Program-made: the position numbers and the translations under genes
Notes under the pieces: generated by a model
Told to the model about the DNA's origin: nothing
The model's input: only the letters and a program-made list of their open reading frames with translations
The model's database searches: none
DNA from: MFZZ01 sp964610165
GTDB taxonomy: Bacteria > Patescibacteriota > Microgenomatia > UBA1406 > GWC2-37-13
DNA length: 34,979 nt
Assembly (NCBI GenBank): GCA_964610165.1
Contig: CAZSUZ010000016.1
Span: forward strand, 1 to 34,979
Direction of reading: 5' to 3'
Part shown: positions 1 to 5,624 of the stretch, piece by piece
How the letters are laid out: every line of letters starts with the position of its first letter
Numbering within the stretch: position 1 is the first letter of the stretch

Positions 1-42
1 GTGCAGGTGGGGCTTTTCTGCTGTATTCATCATTTGTGCCAT
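1..42 (-). CDS. 5' end of a small early protein that runs off the window edge
   Basis: An ATG at position 42 opens a minus-strand frame of exactly 14 codons to the edge of the window, starting MAQMMNTAEKPHLH, 10 nt after the stop of the preceding gene. If the molecule is circular, the frame continues in phase into 34979-34914 and ends at a TAA, giving a 35-residue, acidic, probably helical protein. No family is recognised. It would be one more small member of the leftward early operon. Confidence 0.5.
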   Translation of the reverse strand, partial: MAQMMNTAEKPHLH

Positions 43-52
43 TATATTTAAA

Positions 53-370
53 TTATAATAATTTTATGGGAATATTAGGTTGTATGTTATGCTCCCACCA
101 TTCTGTCCCGTCATATTCGTTTCTTGACAACCAAGTACCATCTTCTAACCACACAGTTCCAAATAATTCTTGTTTTCCAAAACCACTATCATAGTTAAAA
201 TCTAAACGGTTTAAAAAATCAAGAAAGTCGTCTTCTGTATGATTTATTTTTAAATCAAATTGAAGACAGGGTTTGTTATCATCATAGTATTCACAACCTT
301 TTATTATTTGAGCACATTTAACTTTTGCTTTTTTTTCAAGTATCTCTTGTAATTCTGTTTTTGCATTCAT
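53..370 (-). CDS. hypothetical early protein, 105 aa
   Basis: A soluble, acidic protein rich in aromatic residues (Trp/Tyr/Phe), with no membrane segment and no motif I recognise. Its ATG lies about 33 nt downstream of the -10 of the duplicated promoter at 403-431, so it is the first gene of its own transcription unit. The first three residues (MNA) are shared with the 85-aa protein behind the other promoter copy because the duplication includes the start codon; the rest of the two proteins is unrelated. Probably a host-takeover or accessory early gene, function unknown. Confidence 0.75.
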   Translation of the reverse strand: MNAKTELQEILEKKAKVKCAQIIKGCEYYDDNKPCLQFDLKINHTEDDFLDFLNRLDFNYDSGFGKQELFGTVWLEDGTWLSRNEYDGTEWWEHNIQPNIPIKLL

Positions 371-465
371 TTTTTGTGAGGTTAGATGATGAATGTAACC
401 CTATCGTACCAAAACAAATTCACAAAGTCAACAAAATAAATTTACTTTGATTCGGTTTTTGGGTT
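362..465 (-). repeat. promoter cassette copy 1 (104 bp, 3 mismatches to 4443-4546)
   Basis: Positions 362-465 and 4443-4546 are the same length and differ at three bases by eye. The unit contains, in minus-strand order, the last codons of the XRE regulator gene, an AAAATAAATTTACTTT near-palindrome, a sigma-70 promoter, a leader containing a GGTTA/TAACC inverted repeat and the first codons of the following gene. Here the regulator-derived codons lie downstream of another gene's stop and are not translated, which implies that this copy derives from the one at 4443-4546. Confidence 0.9.
403..431 (-). promoter_or_regulatory. sigma-70 promoter, copy 1
   Basis: On the minus strand: -35 TTGACT (426-431), 17-nt spacer, -10 TACGAT (403-408), with a TG one base before the -10 (extended -10). 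It drives the gene starting at 370. A near-palindrome at 433-448, just upstream of the -35, could be an operator. Confidence 0.75.
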
Positions 466-469
466 TGCT

Positions 470-670
470 TCAATCAAATTTATAGTGACAATCCATGCAT
501 AGATATTTTGGCTTAAAATAAAGATAAATCGCGCCAAACCAAAACAACAGCCCTATTGGGAAGGTTATAATGAAAAATGCCAAAATAGTGCCAAAAATGA
601 AGCTTATCAAAGCCAAAGAGCTTGTTTTGTAGCTTTGACATTTAGGGCATTGATGGTTTTGTTTGGTCAT
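470..670 (-). CDS. small zinc-ribbon membrane protein, 66 aa
   Basis: Two Cys pairs, C8-x2-C11 (CPKC) and C58-x2-C61 (CMDC), bracket a hydrophobic stretch of about residues 18-52 that can form two membrane helices in a hairpin. This puts both halves of a zinc ribbon on the same side of the membrane. Such short ribbon-plus-membrane proteins are common in phage early regions, but their roles are mostly unknown. It starts 2 nt after the upstream gene's stop, so it is probably translationally coupled to it. It ends just before promoter copy 1. Confidence 0.75.
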   Translation of the reverse strand: MTKQNHQCPKCQSYKTSSLALISFIFGTILAFFIITFPIGLLFWFGAIYLYFKPKYLCMDCHYKFD

Positions 671-672
671 GG

Positions 673-882
673 TTATTTTTTAGAAAATTTAAATAATGCA
701 ATTATGATTAAGATCAATACATATACCCAAAATGCTTGTATAAGGCTAATTTTGACCAAACTAGTAAAGATCGAAGCTATGCCATTATTCCAAGCCAACA
801 TCAATATTTGCGCCGGAATTAAAAACGCAAGAAATATTATTAACACAACTGTTAATAATGAAAAGAGCAAATTATTTTTCAT
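673..882 (-). CDS. small membrane protein with two predicted helices, 69 aa
   Basis: Almost entirely hydrophobic: helices at roughly residues 5-30 and 40-66, ending in a basic KFSKK tail. Its ATG overlaps the previous gene's end by 11 nt. The size and topology resemble a class II holin, but the position in the early operon and the presence of a separate holin candidate in the late lysis block (33238) make that assignment weak. An early membrane-modifying or superinfection-exclusion role is equally possible. Confidence 0.7.
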   Translation of the reverse strand: MKNNLLFSLLTVVLIIFLAFLIPAQILMLAWNNGIASIFTSLVKISLIQAFWVYVLILIIIALFKFSKK

Positions 883-1057
883 TTTTTGTTGTTAAATCAA
901 AATACTCATAGCACGCTAGCGGTATATCTTCAAAAGGCGCATCGGTAAATTGTCTACAAGGAGAGGGAGGAGGCGTTAAGCTTGCCACATAACATGCAAA
1001 TACTATCAACAACATAAAAACAAATACACCTAAAGCAATTTCAAAAAAGTCTCTCAT
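872..1057 (-). CDS. membrane-anchored small protein, 61 aa
   Basis: An N-terminal membrane segment (about residues 5-27) is followed by a Pro-rich linker (TPPPSP) and a short polar, acidic tail containing two Cys. It begins in an ATGA overlap with the stop of the upstream gene and overlaps the next start by 11 nt, so three successive genes are coupled. The Cys in the anchor region (FACYV) does not form a clear lipobox. No family recognised. Confidence 0.65.
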   Translation of the reverse strand: MRDFFEIALGVFVFMLLIVFACYVASLTPPPSPCRQFTDAPFEDIPLACYEYFDLTTKNEK

Positions 1058-1572
1058 TCTTTAGGGGTTAAATAATACTCCTTCCCTTCTAGTACTATAG
1101 TCTTCGGTTCTAATACTATAGTCTTCGATTCCTCTTTTTCCTCCTCAAAGACCGGGGTTAACTGGTGATGAGGAATAGGATCAAACCCACCTTGTTCGTT
1201 CCTCACCGAATAGATTAGTTTGTTATAGTCGGCTGCTTTTACTTCTCCTTCCGTGATAAATTTGCCAACATCCTCGTTCCACATCTTCACTTTATCTCCA
1301 TCCTTGAACCGCTCAAACTCTGGTCGCGGCAACTCGCCGAAGAATGTCCATCCCGCGGCTTCGCGGTCACCCCAGATACATTCCCTCTGTGCGGAGTAGA
1401 ATTGCCTCAATTCAGGACTTTGCAGCGAGTCCAGAGGGAAGGTGTTCTGTAAGTGGCCATTCTCATCCCTCATCCAACTCACAATAACATACTTACCTTC
1501 TTTGGTCTTCACGATCGAATCTTTGCCAAGCGAGGCCATATATTGCAGTTTTTCGAATAGTGTTTTACTCAT
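1054..1572 (-). CDS. hypothetical early protein, 172 aa, with short C-terminal repeat
   Basis: A soluble, charged protein. Residues about 20-35 read like a short beta barrel start (KTKEGKYVIVSWMRDENG), and the middle (FKDGDKVKMWNEDVGKFITEGEV) also looks like an SH3/KOW-type small barrel. The C-terminus carries two copies of KTIVLE seven residues apart, encoded by a 14-bp DNA repeat with a 21-bp period (1093-1106 and 1114-1127), a likely slippage product. It overlaps the next gene by ATGA and the previous gene's end by 8 nt. Function unknown. Confidence 0.75.
   Translation of the reverse strand: MSKTLFEKLQYMASLGKDSIVKTKEGKYVIVSWMRDENGHLQNTFPLDSLQSPELRQFYSAQRECIWGDREAAGWTFFGELPRPEFERFKDGDKVKMWNEDVGKFITEGEVKAADYNKLIYSVRNEQGGFDPIPHHQLTPVFEEEKEESKTIVLEPKTIVLEGKEYYLTPKE
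1093..1127. repeat. short tandem repeat, 21-bp period, in the coding sequence above
   Basis: TACTATAGTCTTCG occurs at 1093-1106 and 1114-1127. The period is a multiple of three and the reading frame is kept. Confidence 0.8.
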
Positions 1573-1912
1573 TTTTATTTTTAATTACAGATTTTTGGAA
1601 TTGTAAAGCAATCGCCAACAACTGCTGAAATATCGCTTCATAGTCGTTACGAGTGAACTTTCTAAAATTATCAATCATCATTGCCGACAGCATATTAACC
1701 AGTTCCACTGTTTTACCGAAACGCCGGAATCCAAAGTCCCCACTTTTATTTCCATTTAGTTTTGCGCCATAGCAAACAAAAAGATTAAGTTCGTCACTTT
1801 TATCTAATTCCAAAGCTTTAATTTCGTTAAACGCTTTTTCAATGTGATTACCTAAAATCAGTATTGCTTGATGTTTTTTTCGTTCGGATACTTTATTTGT
1901 TTTTGCGAGCAT
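1565..1912 (-). CDS. hypothetical helical protein, 115 aa
   Basis: I take the ATG at 1912 (MLAKTNKVSE) as the start. Upstream in-frame codons lie inside the preceding gene, and this choice leaves a 20-nt overlap, in keeping with the tight packing here. The protein is predicted to be mostly alpha-helical, with Lys/Glu-rich helices and no membrane segment or catalytic motif. It could be a small DNA- or protein-binding early factor; no family recognised. Confidence 0.65.
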   Translation of the reverse strand: MLAKTNKVSERKKHQAILILGNHIEKAFNEIKALELDKSDELNLFVCYGAKLNGNKSGDFGFRRFGKTVELVNMLSAMMIDNFRKFTRNDYEAIFQQLLAIALQFQKSVIKNKNE

Positions 1913-2261
1913 TGATTGCTGGATTAATAATAATTTTGTCAAAATATTCGACCGGATTGTGAAGTTGGCATTCGCTATTAATGCAATAAAACAAGCTTGC
2001 TTCGCTTCCGTCGTCTTCAACGATCAGTTCCGACTGAATATCAGATTCGCAAACTGGACAGGCATTAGATGGTAATGAATCAAGCCTTTTTGGAATAATC
2101 ACATTCCAATAATACGCCAAAGCATCATGATACAAACAATGAACATTAAGGCAATATTGGAATTCTTGGCCTTCGTCTTTGTCTGTCTTTATTTGAGCGC
2201 TACAAAGCGGGCATCGTTCCTCTAGGTAGCTTGTTTTTGGCTTAAAAAAGATATTTATCAT
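1893..2261 (-). CDS. double zinc-ribbon protein, 122 aa
   Basis: Two matching Cys sets are visible: C17-x2-C20 with C37-x4-C42, and C68-x2-C71 with C93-x4-C98, each followed by a similar H-N/D-P-x-x-Y/H-D stretch. The protein is therefore an internal duplication of one zinc-ribbon unit of about 50 residues. Such ribbons often bind nucleic acid or host polymerase subunits, but no specific family is recognised. The gene overlaps both neighbours (ATGA upstream, 20 nt downstream). Confidence 0.75.
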   Translation of the reverse strand: MINIFFKPKTSYLEERCPLCSAQIKTDKDEGQEFQYCLNVHCLYHDALAYYWNVIIPKRLDSLPSNACPVCESDIQSELIVEDDGSEASLFYCINSECQLHNPVEYFDKIIINPAINARKNK

Positions 2262-2575
2262 GAAATTCTATTGATTAAATCGTGGGCTTGATGAATAACT
2301 TGATCTTTGTTTTTTCCCTTCAATACCAGCTCTAAAGATGACAAGTAGATTTTTGTTGCCAAAAAAGCGCACGTTCTGCCGTCTCCGTTAATTAGAATCC
2401 TAGCTGGTGACGATGATAGATCGTCGGTATATACGCAATACTGAAAAACTAAATTGATTTTTGAATCGGGCACATTTATGCCTAATTCGTTAATTTTTTC
2501 AAATGCTTTTTCCGTTATTTTCTCGATATATTCGGAAAATAATTGCATTTTACCTTCGACAGATAAATCTTGCAT
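2258..2575 (-). CDS. hypothetical early protein, 105 aa
   Basis: A mixed alpha/beta protein with a helical N-terminus and C-terminus. The middle contains a probable beta pair followed by SSSPARILINGDGRTC. No motif that I can assign. The ATG comes 2 nt after the TAA that closes the interrupted gene upstream and the stop overlaps the next start by ATGA, so it sits inside the coupled early operon. Confidence 0.7.
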   Translation of the reverse strand: MQDLSVEGKMQLFSEYIEKITEKAFEKINELGINVPDSKINLVFQYCVYTDDLSSSPARILINGDGRTCAFLATKIYLSSLELVLKGKNKDQVIHQAHDLINRIS

Positions 2576-2577
2576 GT

Positions 2578-2768
2578 TTAGTTTGAGTTAAGTGATTGAT
2601 TAACTGGTGGGGCAAGTGGTTGTCGCCCACTTGCCGCAGTAGTTACCGCCTTTTTGTTTGGGGCTGGCTCTATTTCCCCTGCTCCTTTCCCAAAGTTGTT
2701 ACACGCAGTGCGCTAAAGCCACCGAGTAGTTGGGAAAGTTCCGCATTATCAGGATTGATTTCGCGAGG
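2578..2768 (-). pseudogene. coding-like stretch split over two frames (possible -1 frameshift or broken gene)
   Basis: No single frame covers this stretch, but two overlapping ones read like protein. The frame open from 2768 to the TAG at 2670 gives PREINPDNAELSQLLGGF and on to TTLGK. The frame open from 2712 to the TAA at 2578 gives GAGEIEPAPNKKAVTTAAS and then a Pro/Asn-rich tail, ending 2 nt before the next ATG. They overlap at 2673-2712, which includes a correctly phased G GGA AAG heptamer (2685-2691), the slippery type used for lambda G/GT. The first frame has no ATG/GTG/TTG start, so it would have to continue from the upstream 46-aa gene by a +1 shift. It may be two old indels, an assembly error, or real recoding. 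Confidence 0.4.
2620..2644. other. inverted repeat (9-bp stem) inside the split coding stretch
   Basis: GGCAAGTGG and CCACTTGCC flank a 7-nt loop. There is no T-run next to it on either strand, so it is not an obvious terminator. On the minus strand it lies about 40 nt downstream of the GGGAAAG heptamer, which is further than a typical frameshift-stimulating hairpin. Confidence 0.5.
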
Positions 2769-2889
2769 TTATAGTTCTATACTTTGCCTGAAGCCGTTCG
2801 TGAGGTGCGGCTTTTCTTGTTTTTTTGTCAAAAACGTAAAATAAATAACAGTAGATGAAGCCACCTACTAGCCATGCTATAGATTCCAT
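2749..2889 (-). CDS. small membrane protein, 46 aa (possibly the N-terminal part of a split gene)
   Basis: The ATG at 2889 lies 10 nt after the preceding stop. One membrane helix (about residues 4-21, ending in FDKKTRK) is followed by a basic tail. The TGA at 2749 is followed at once by coding-like sequence in the +1 frame (see 2578-2768), so the full product may once have been about 100 aa. On the plus strand the same DNA has an AGCCG/CGGCT stem followed by T-rich sequence (about 2790-2827), but no plus-strand transcript is expected here. Confidence 0.55.
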   Translation of the reverse strand: MESIAWLVGGFIYCYLFYVFDKKTRKAAPHERLQAKYRTITSRNQS

Positions 2890-2899
2890 ATTAGTGGGG

Positions 2900-3079
2900 T
2901 TAATCCACGAACTCGTCGTGGTCTGGTTGATAAGGTTCTTGCAAGATGCGCCCTTCGCAATCTTCGTCAGGGCAAAGCATCTCTTCGTATTGCATCGCTT
3001 CTACTTCACCATGTTCACTGGTCGCAAAGTACTCGATCGTAGTCTCGACTAAGTCTTTTTCGCAAAAACTACAAATCAT
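2900..3079 (-). CDS. small zinc-ribbon protein, 59 aa
   Basis: A minus-strand frame starts MICSFCEKDL at 3079. Cys at 3, 6, 36 and 41 form a C-x2-C / C-x4-C zinc ribbon like the two units in the 122-aa protein downstream, and the tail is very acidic (PDHDEFVD). It overlaps the end of the upstream gene by 11 nt. The four Cys, the spacing and the overlap support it as a real gene. Function unknown. Confidence 0.65.
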   Translation of the reverse strand: MICSFCEKDLVETTIEYFATSEHGEVEAMQYEEMLCPDEDCEGRILQEPYQPDHDEFVD

Positions 3080-3248
3080 GAGTAGAGATTAGATTGTGCA
3101 TATTGAGAAGCACTGCTTCTGCGTCTTCAATCAAAAATTCTTGATTGATATTCGCAGCATCGCAACGCACGTGCATTGCTTTTTGGCCTATAGGTGTGAC
3201 ATGTATAGGGTATTCGATACCATTAACGGTTACATGTTTCGTTTCCAT
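3069..3248 (-). CDS. hypothetical small protein, 59 aa
   Basis: The frame starts METKHVTVNGIEYPIHVTP at 3248 behind the A-rich leader TTTTTAACAAAATG, matching the Shine-Dalgarno-free start style seen throughout. The N-terminal half looks like a beta hairpin and the C-terminal half like a helix (FLIEDAEAVLLNM). It lies directly after a strong hairpin with a T-rich tail, so expression may depend on readthrough. No family recognised. Confidence 0.6.
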   Translation of the reverse strand: METKHVTVNGIEYPIHVTPIGQKAMHVRCDAANINQEFLIEDAEAVLLNMHNLISTHDL

Positions 3249-3252
3249 TTTG

Positions 3253-3306
3253 TTAAAAATTAAAGAGTAAAACGGGGCGGGCTACTGATTATGAGCCAGC
3301 GCCCCG
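3253..3306 (-). terminator. rho-independent terminator or attenuator, minus strand
   Basis: On the minus strand a GGGGCG...CGCCCC stem, extended through GGCT/AGTAGCC with a small mismatch (3273-3306), is followed by TTTTACTCTTTAATTTTT. It lies between the ribbon-helix-helix genes and the 59-aa gene whose start is 5 nt further on, so it may act as an attenuator. A 22-codon frame (3289-3357) ends inside the stem but is too short to call a gene. The rest of 3307-3430 shows nothing convincing. Confidence 0.65.
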
Positions 3307-3430
3307 CGTCTTGAGTTGTGCCGCCTTGTCGTCGCTCCGAGCTTTTCCCCAATTCATAAGAACAGGTAGTCGCCTAGAAGTCATCGAACGAGGCCGCAAC
3401 GGCTTCCGTTATGTCAATGAGCAATCTCAA

Positions 3431-3571
3431 TCAGCAGTACTTCTCGTGAGCTAGCTTGATTATTCGATTGATTGTTTTGTTATTGGTTTTTTCCCCAAAA
3501 AAAGTTCTCAAATCGGATAATTGTTGTTTGGTCTCGATCGTAATGTAGATTGAGTGTTTAGTTTTTTCCAT
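3431..3571 (-). CDS. ribbon-helix-helix-like small DNA-binding protein, 46 aa
   Basis: Reads as a minimal ribbon-helix-helix domain: a short strand (HSIYITI, about residues 6-12), helix 1 (ETKQQLSDLRTFFG), a turn (EKTNNKT) and helix 2 (INRIIKLAHEKY). I chose the ATG at 3571 over an in-frame TTG at 3625 because the latter falls in the -35 of a good promoter at 3598-3625. Proteins of this type are usually dimeric repressors or antitoxin-like regulators. Its neighbour upstream ends in a similar domain. The target is not known; autoregulation is an inference. Confidence 0.6.
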   Translation of the reverse strand: MEKTKHSIYITIETKQQLSDLRTFFGEKTNNKTINRIIKLAHEKYC

Positions 3572-3597
3572 TGCGTTACTTAAAGCTAACAATAGAC

Positions 3598-3625
3598 ATT
3601 TTATCAAATTAGATACAAAAGTCAA
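3598..3625 (-). promoter_or_regulatory. sigma-70 promoter for the 46-aa RHH-like gene
   Basis: Minus strand: -35 TTGACT (3620-3625), 16-nt spacer, -10 TAAAAT (3598-3603), with an extended TG. Same -35 as the other early promoters. It decides the start of the next gene, since the expected transcript begins near 3591. Confidence 0.7.
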
Positions 3626-3635
3626 GCAAAAAGAG

Positions 3636-4139
3636 TTAATTTGCGCCTAGTTTTTTAAAAATCTTAACTAACTTCTTCACAGTCGAGGACATGGTTTTTT
3701 GTTCCAAGGCTTCTTGGATGTCTTCTAATTGCTGTCGTTCTGTCTCGTTCAGGTAGATTTGCAACGGTTTTCTTTTTGTAGTTTTTTTTGTTAAAATAAG
3801 TTTCATCGTTTCCTCTAGATACTCTAAAAAAAAATATTCTGGATATGTATTTGTGATATAATCTTCATATGCAATGATACAGCGATACCAATGCTTAGTG
3901 TGCCAAAAAGCTAATAGCTCATCTGTTGTACTTTTGCCAAGGTCGAGGCCCGAATAGAGGGCAAGGCACTCGCGCAAAATGTCGAAGCTTAGTAGCTCAT
4001 CGTGCGCGTGATCGCCATAGGTTTCTTTGAATCGTTCAAGATCACAGCCTGCATTTTTTGCGATGTCCATAAACTTTTCCCGCAAAGGTGCAATATCTAT
4101 GGACTGAAAAAGTTGATTGATTGTTTGTGTGGTTGGCAT
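3636..4139 (-). CDS. early protein with C-terminal ribbon-helix-helix-like domain, 167 aa
   Basis: Residues 1-115 form a helical domain rich in aromatic and acidic residues, with no motif I recognise. The last 45 residues (from KRKPLQIYLNETERQQL) have the strand-helix-helix pattern of a ribbon-helix-helix DNA-binding unit and resemble the next, 46-aa protein in layout. A regulator with an effector or partner-binding N-terminal domain is the simplest reading. It starts downstream of a GC-rich hairpin at 4160-4178. Confidence 0.6.
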   Translation of the reverse strand: MPTTQTINQLFQSIDIAPLREKFMDIAKNAGCDLERFKETYGDHAHDELLSFDILRECLALYSGLDLGKSTTDELLAFWHTKHWYRCIIAYEDYITNTYPEYFFLEYLEETMKLILTKKTTKRKPLQIYLNETERQQLEDIQEALEQKTMSSTVKKLVKIFKKLGAN

Positions 4140-4159
4140 TATAGGTAGTTATAGATTGT

Positions 4160-4178
4160 CCCCCGCGTGGGGCGGGGG
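4160..4178. other. GC-rich hairpin between early genes
   Basis: CCCCCGC, 5-nt loop, GCGGGGG: a perfect 7-bp GC stem in an otherwise AT-rich region, between the 85-aa and 167-aa genes. On neither side is there a U-tract, so it could be an RNA processing or stability element, or a rho-type pause, rather than an intrinsic terminator. Confidence 0.6.
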
Positions 4179-4193
4179 CAGTAGCTCGCGTGT

Positions 4194-4451
4194 CTACCAC
4201 CAAGGGTTGACCTCGGTTATATAATTACGTGTTCCCTCGATGTCTACAAGTACGCGCATCTCATTATCCTGTTCGATTCTTCGATCTTCGCTGGTAATAT
4301 CGACAACACAATACGTGTCATCGTCTACCTCGTCCTGTAAGTTGCCGTTATGATCAATGGCGGCATAGGAATCGGATTCAGTAAGAAGTTCCTGCATCTC
4401 TTCAATGACAGTCATGCCTTCATATATAGTGCTCATTATTGGTGCATTCAT
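4194..4451 (-). CDS. acidic early protein, 85 aa
   Basis: A strongly acidic protein (runs such as DEVDDDTYCVVDI) ending in NPWW, with no membrane segment. It is the first gene behind promoter copy 2, in the same position that the unrelated 105-aa protein occupies behind copy 1. Acidic early phage proteins are often DNA mimics or host-enzyme inhibitors, but nothing here proves that. An in-frame second ATG (MSTIYEGM) at 4436 is an alternative start. Confidence 0.7.
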   Translation of the reverse strand: MNAPIMSTIYEGMTVIEEMQELLTESDSYAAIDHNGNLQDEVDDDTYCVVDITSEDRRIEQDNEMRVLVDIEGTRNYITEVNPWW

Positions 4452-4546
4452 TTTTTGTGAGGTTAGATGATGAATGTAACCCTATCATACCAAGACAAAT
4501 TCATAAAGTCAACAAAATAAATTTACTTTGATTCGGTTTTTGGGTT
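4443..4546 (-). repeat. promoter cassette copy 2 (104 bp), probable source copy
   Basis: Nearly identical to 362-465. Here the distal part of the unit is the in-frame 3' end of the XRE regulator gene (residues PKTESK and stop), which makes this the original location. It holds a sigma-70 promoter, the near-palindrome 4514-4529 and the GGTTA/TAACC inverted repeat in the leader. Confidence 0.9.
4484..4512 (-). promoter_or_regulatory. sigma-70 promoter, copy 2
   Basis: Minus strand: -35 TTGACT (4507-4512), 17-nt spacer, extended -10 TGG-TATGAT (4484-4489). The -10 is slightly closer to consensus than in copy 1. The AAAATAAATTTACTTT near-palindrome at 4514-4529 touches the -35 and overlaps the regulator's last codons, a good position for feedback control. 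Confidence 0.8.
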
Positions 4547-4804
4547 CTCATCTTTCGGGGTCAATGACAATCGGTAGTCTATAGCGTCTAGAATTGCGAC
4601 CAATGTTGACAATTTAATTGTTTCACCGCTTCTAATTAACCTAGACAAAAAACTATAATTCAAACCGCTTTTTTTTGCTATTTCAGTTAATTGAATTGGT
4701 GGTCTTTTGCTTACGATTAGGCCATGAACCAAACCTACTAGTTCAGCAGCAACTAATTTATATTTATTTTTTTGGCCTTTGTTGCTTTTAGTCTTGTTTT
4801 GCAT
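4523..4804 (-). CDS. XRE-family helix-turn-helix regulator, 93 aa
   Basis: After a basic Lys/Asn-rich N-terminus, residues about 38-80 form a helix-turn-helix of the XRE/Cro type: QLTEIAKKSGLNYSFLSRLI (helix, turn, recognition helix) then a helix with LSTLVAILDAIDY. It probably binds operators in this phage; the repeated AAGTAAA-like sites next to the promoters at 403-431, 4484-4512 and 6655-6683 are candidates. It lies 3 nt after the exonuclease gene and directly before promoter copy 2, as if placed to switch between the recombination genes and the downstream early genes. Lysogeny is not implied, as no integrase is seen. Confidence 0.8.
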   Translation of the reverse strand: MQNKTKSNKGQKNKYKLVAAELVGLVHGLIVSKRPPIQLTEIAKKSGLNYSFLSRLIRSGETIKLSTLVAILDAIDYRLSLTPKDENPKTESK

Positions 4805-4807
4805 TTT

Positions 4808-5608
4808 TTAATAATTAATTGGCTGTGTTGGACGGCCATAACCTTGGTAGCCGTAATATGGCGAGTCGAATAACGCTTTTTGACTATTAGTTGGAATGAA
4901 TAAATCCATTTCGTGAGCTTCAATTAATTCATCCAACATCCGCCACATATGTTGTCTATAGCCAGCAAGCGTTATTTTTTGATAGTGAACAGCGTGCGAA
5001 CGGGCAATGGGAGATTTATCAACATACTGAAACACTACATCATGTCGTTCTCCCGTCCTCTCTTCGGCTAACCATTCATAAAAACAAGCTTGCAATATAT
5101 ATGCCTCCGGATCAATCTTGTGAATACTACTAATCGTCTTAATATCGCGAATAGTGTGATTAGCCGCGTCGTAATCATCAAGTTCAGCCTTAAGAAGAAA
5201 ACCTTTGTATTGAAAAACAAAAACTTTTTTCTTCGGCTTTTGACGAAACATTGCCTGATCAAAAAACTCGTTGGCCATGGCTTGCAGCGTTCTATTTTGC
5301 GTATTTGTAAGCTCTATTTTGTCGCTTTTTCCCATTCTTCTACTAACAACATTATATTTTGATTCAAACTCATTGGGAGATGTTAACATATCGTCAAATG
5401 CTTGCCCCATAATGAAATAATCAGGTTCTTCCGTAGGGTCTGGGATTAAATCAATGTATTTAAGTTTGTAGCTGTATGGATCTTGCATAAAGGCCTTAAT
5501 CTTGCTGGCCGTTATATACTGTTTGTTTTTTTGAACGTAATCCAAACCCAAACTTGGTTCTTTTTCGAGATCTAACTCTAAAGCGGCTAAATCAATTTGG
5601 TTAGTCAT
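4808..5608 (-). CDS. RecE-like PD-(D/E)XK exonuclease, 266 aa
   Basis: Predicted 5'-3' double-strand DNA exonuclease that makes single-stranded tails for the annealing protein encoded just upstream. The N-terminal half has ITASKIKAFMQDPYSYKLKYI and an aspartate-rich region typical of exonuclease VIII/DUF3799 proteins. The core shows ELDDYD (D144/D145), then IRDIKT (D155-x-K157) and a following QACFYEWL helix, the order of acid, D-x-K and Q-x3-Y expected for this PD-(D/E)XK group. The gene is separated from the recT-like gene by 16 nt. Compared with E. coli RecE it has the C-terminal nuclease domain only. Confidence 0.85.
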   Translation of the reverse strand: MTNQIDLAALELDLEKEPSLGLDYVQKNKQYITASKIKAFMQDPYSYKLKYIDLIPDPTEEPDYFIMGQAFDDMLTSPNEFESKYNVVSRRMGKSDKIELTNTQNRTLQAMANEFFDQAMFRQKPKKKVFVFQYKGFLLKAELDDYDAANHTIRDIKTISSIHKIDPEAYILQACFYEWLAEERTGERHDVVFQYVDKSPIARSHAVHYQKITLAGYRQHMWRMLDELIEAHEMDLFIPTNSQKALFDSPYYGYQGYGRPTQPINY

Positions 5609-5624
5609 TTTTTAAAATTTAATG

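Noticed and set aside
673..882. Second holin in the early operon.
   Set aside because: Topology fits, but early position and a better candidate beside the peptidase argue against it; kept as a membrane protein only.
2596..3052. Plus-strand open frames of 82 and 65 codons in the early region, with a plus-strand stem followed by T's at about 2790-2827.
   Set aside because: They lie opposite better-supported minus-strand genes with Cys motifs and coupled starts, and their composition is not protein-like.
3289..3357. A 22-codon minus-strand frame ending in the terminator stem.
   Set aside because: Too short, no recognisable features; could be a leader peptide but nothing supports it.
3374..3433. 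In-frame coding-like sequence after the TGA of the 46-aa RHH-like gene (19 codons to a TAG), suggesting UGA readthrough or recoding.
   Set aside because: Other genes end in TGA without problems, no confident gene has an internal TGA, and the phage tRNA-Trp has a CCA anticodon, not UCA. The stretch is too short to carry weight.
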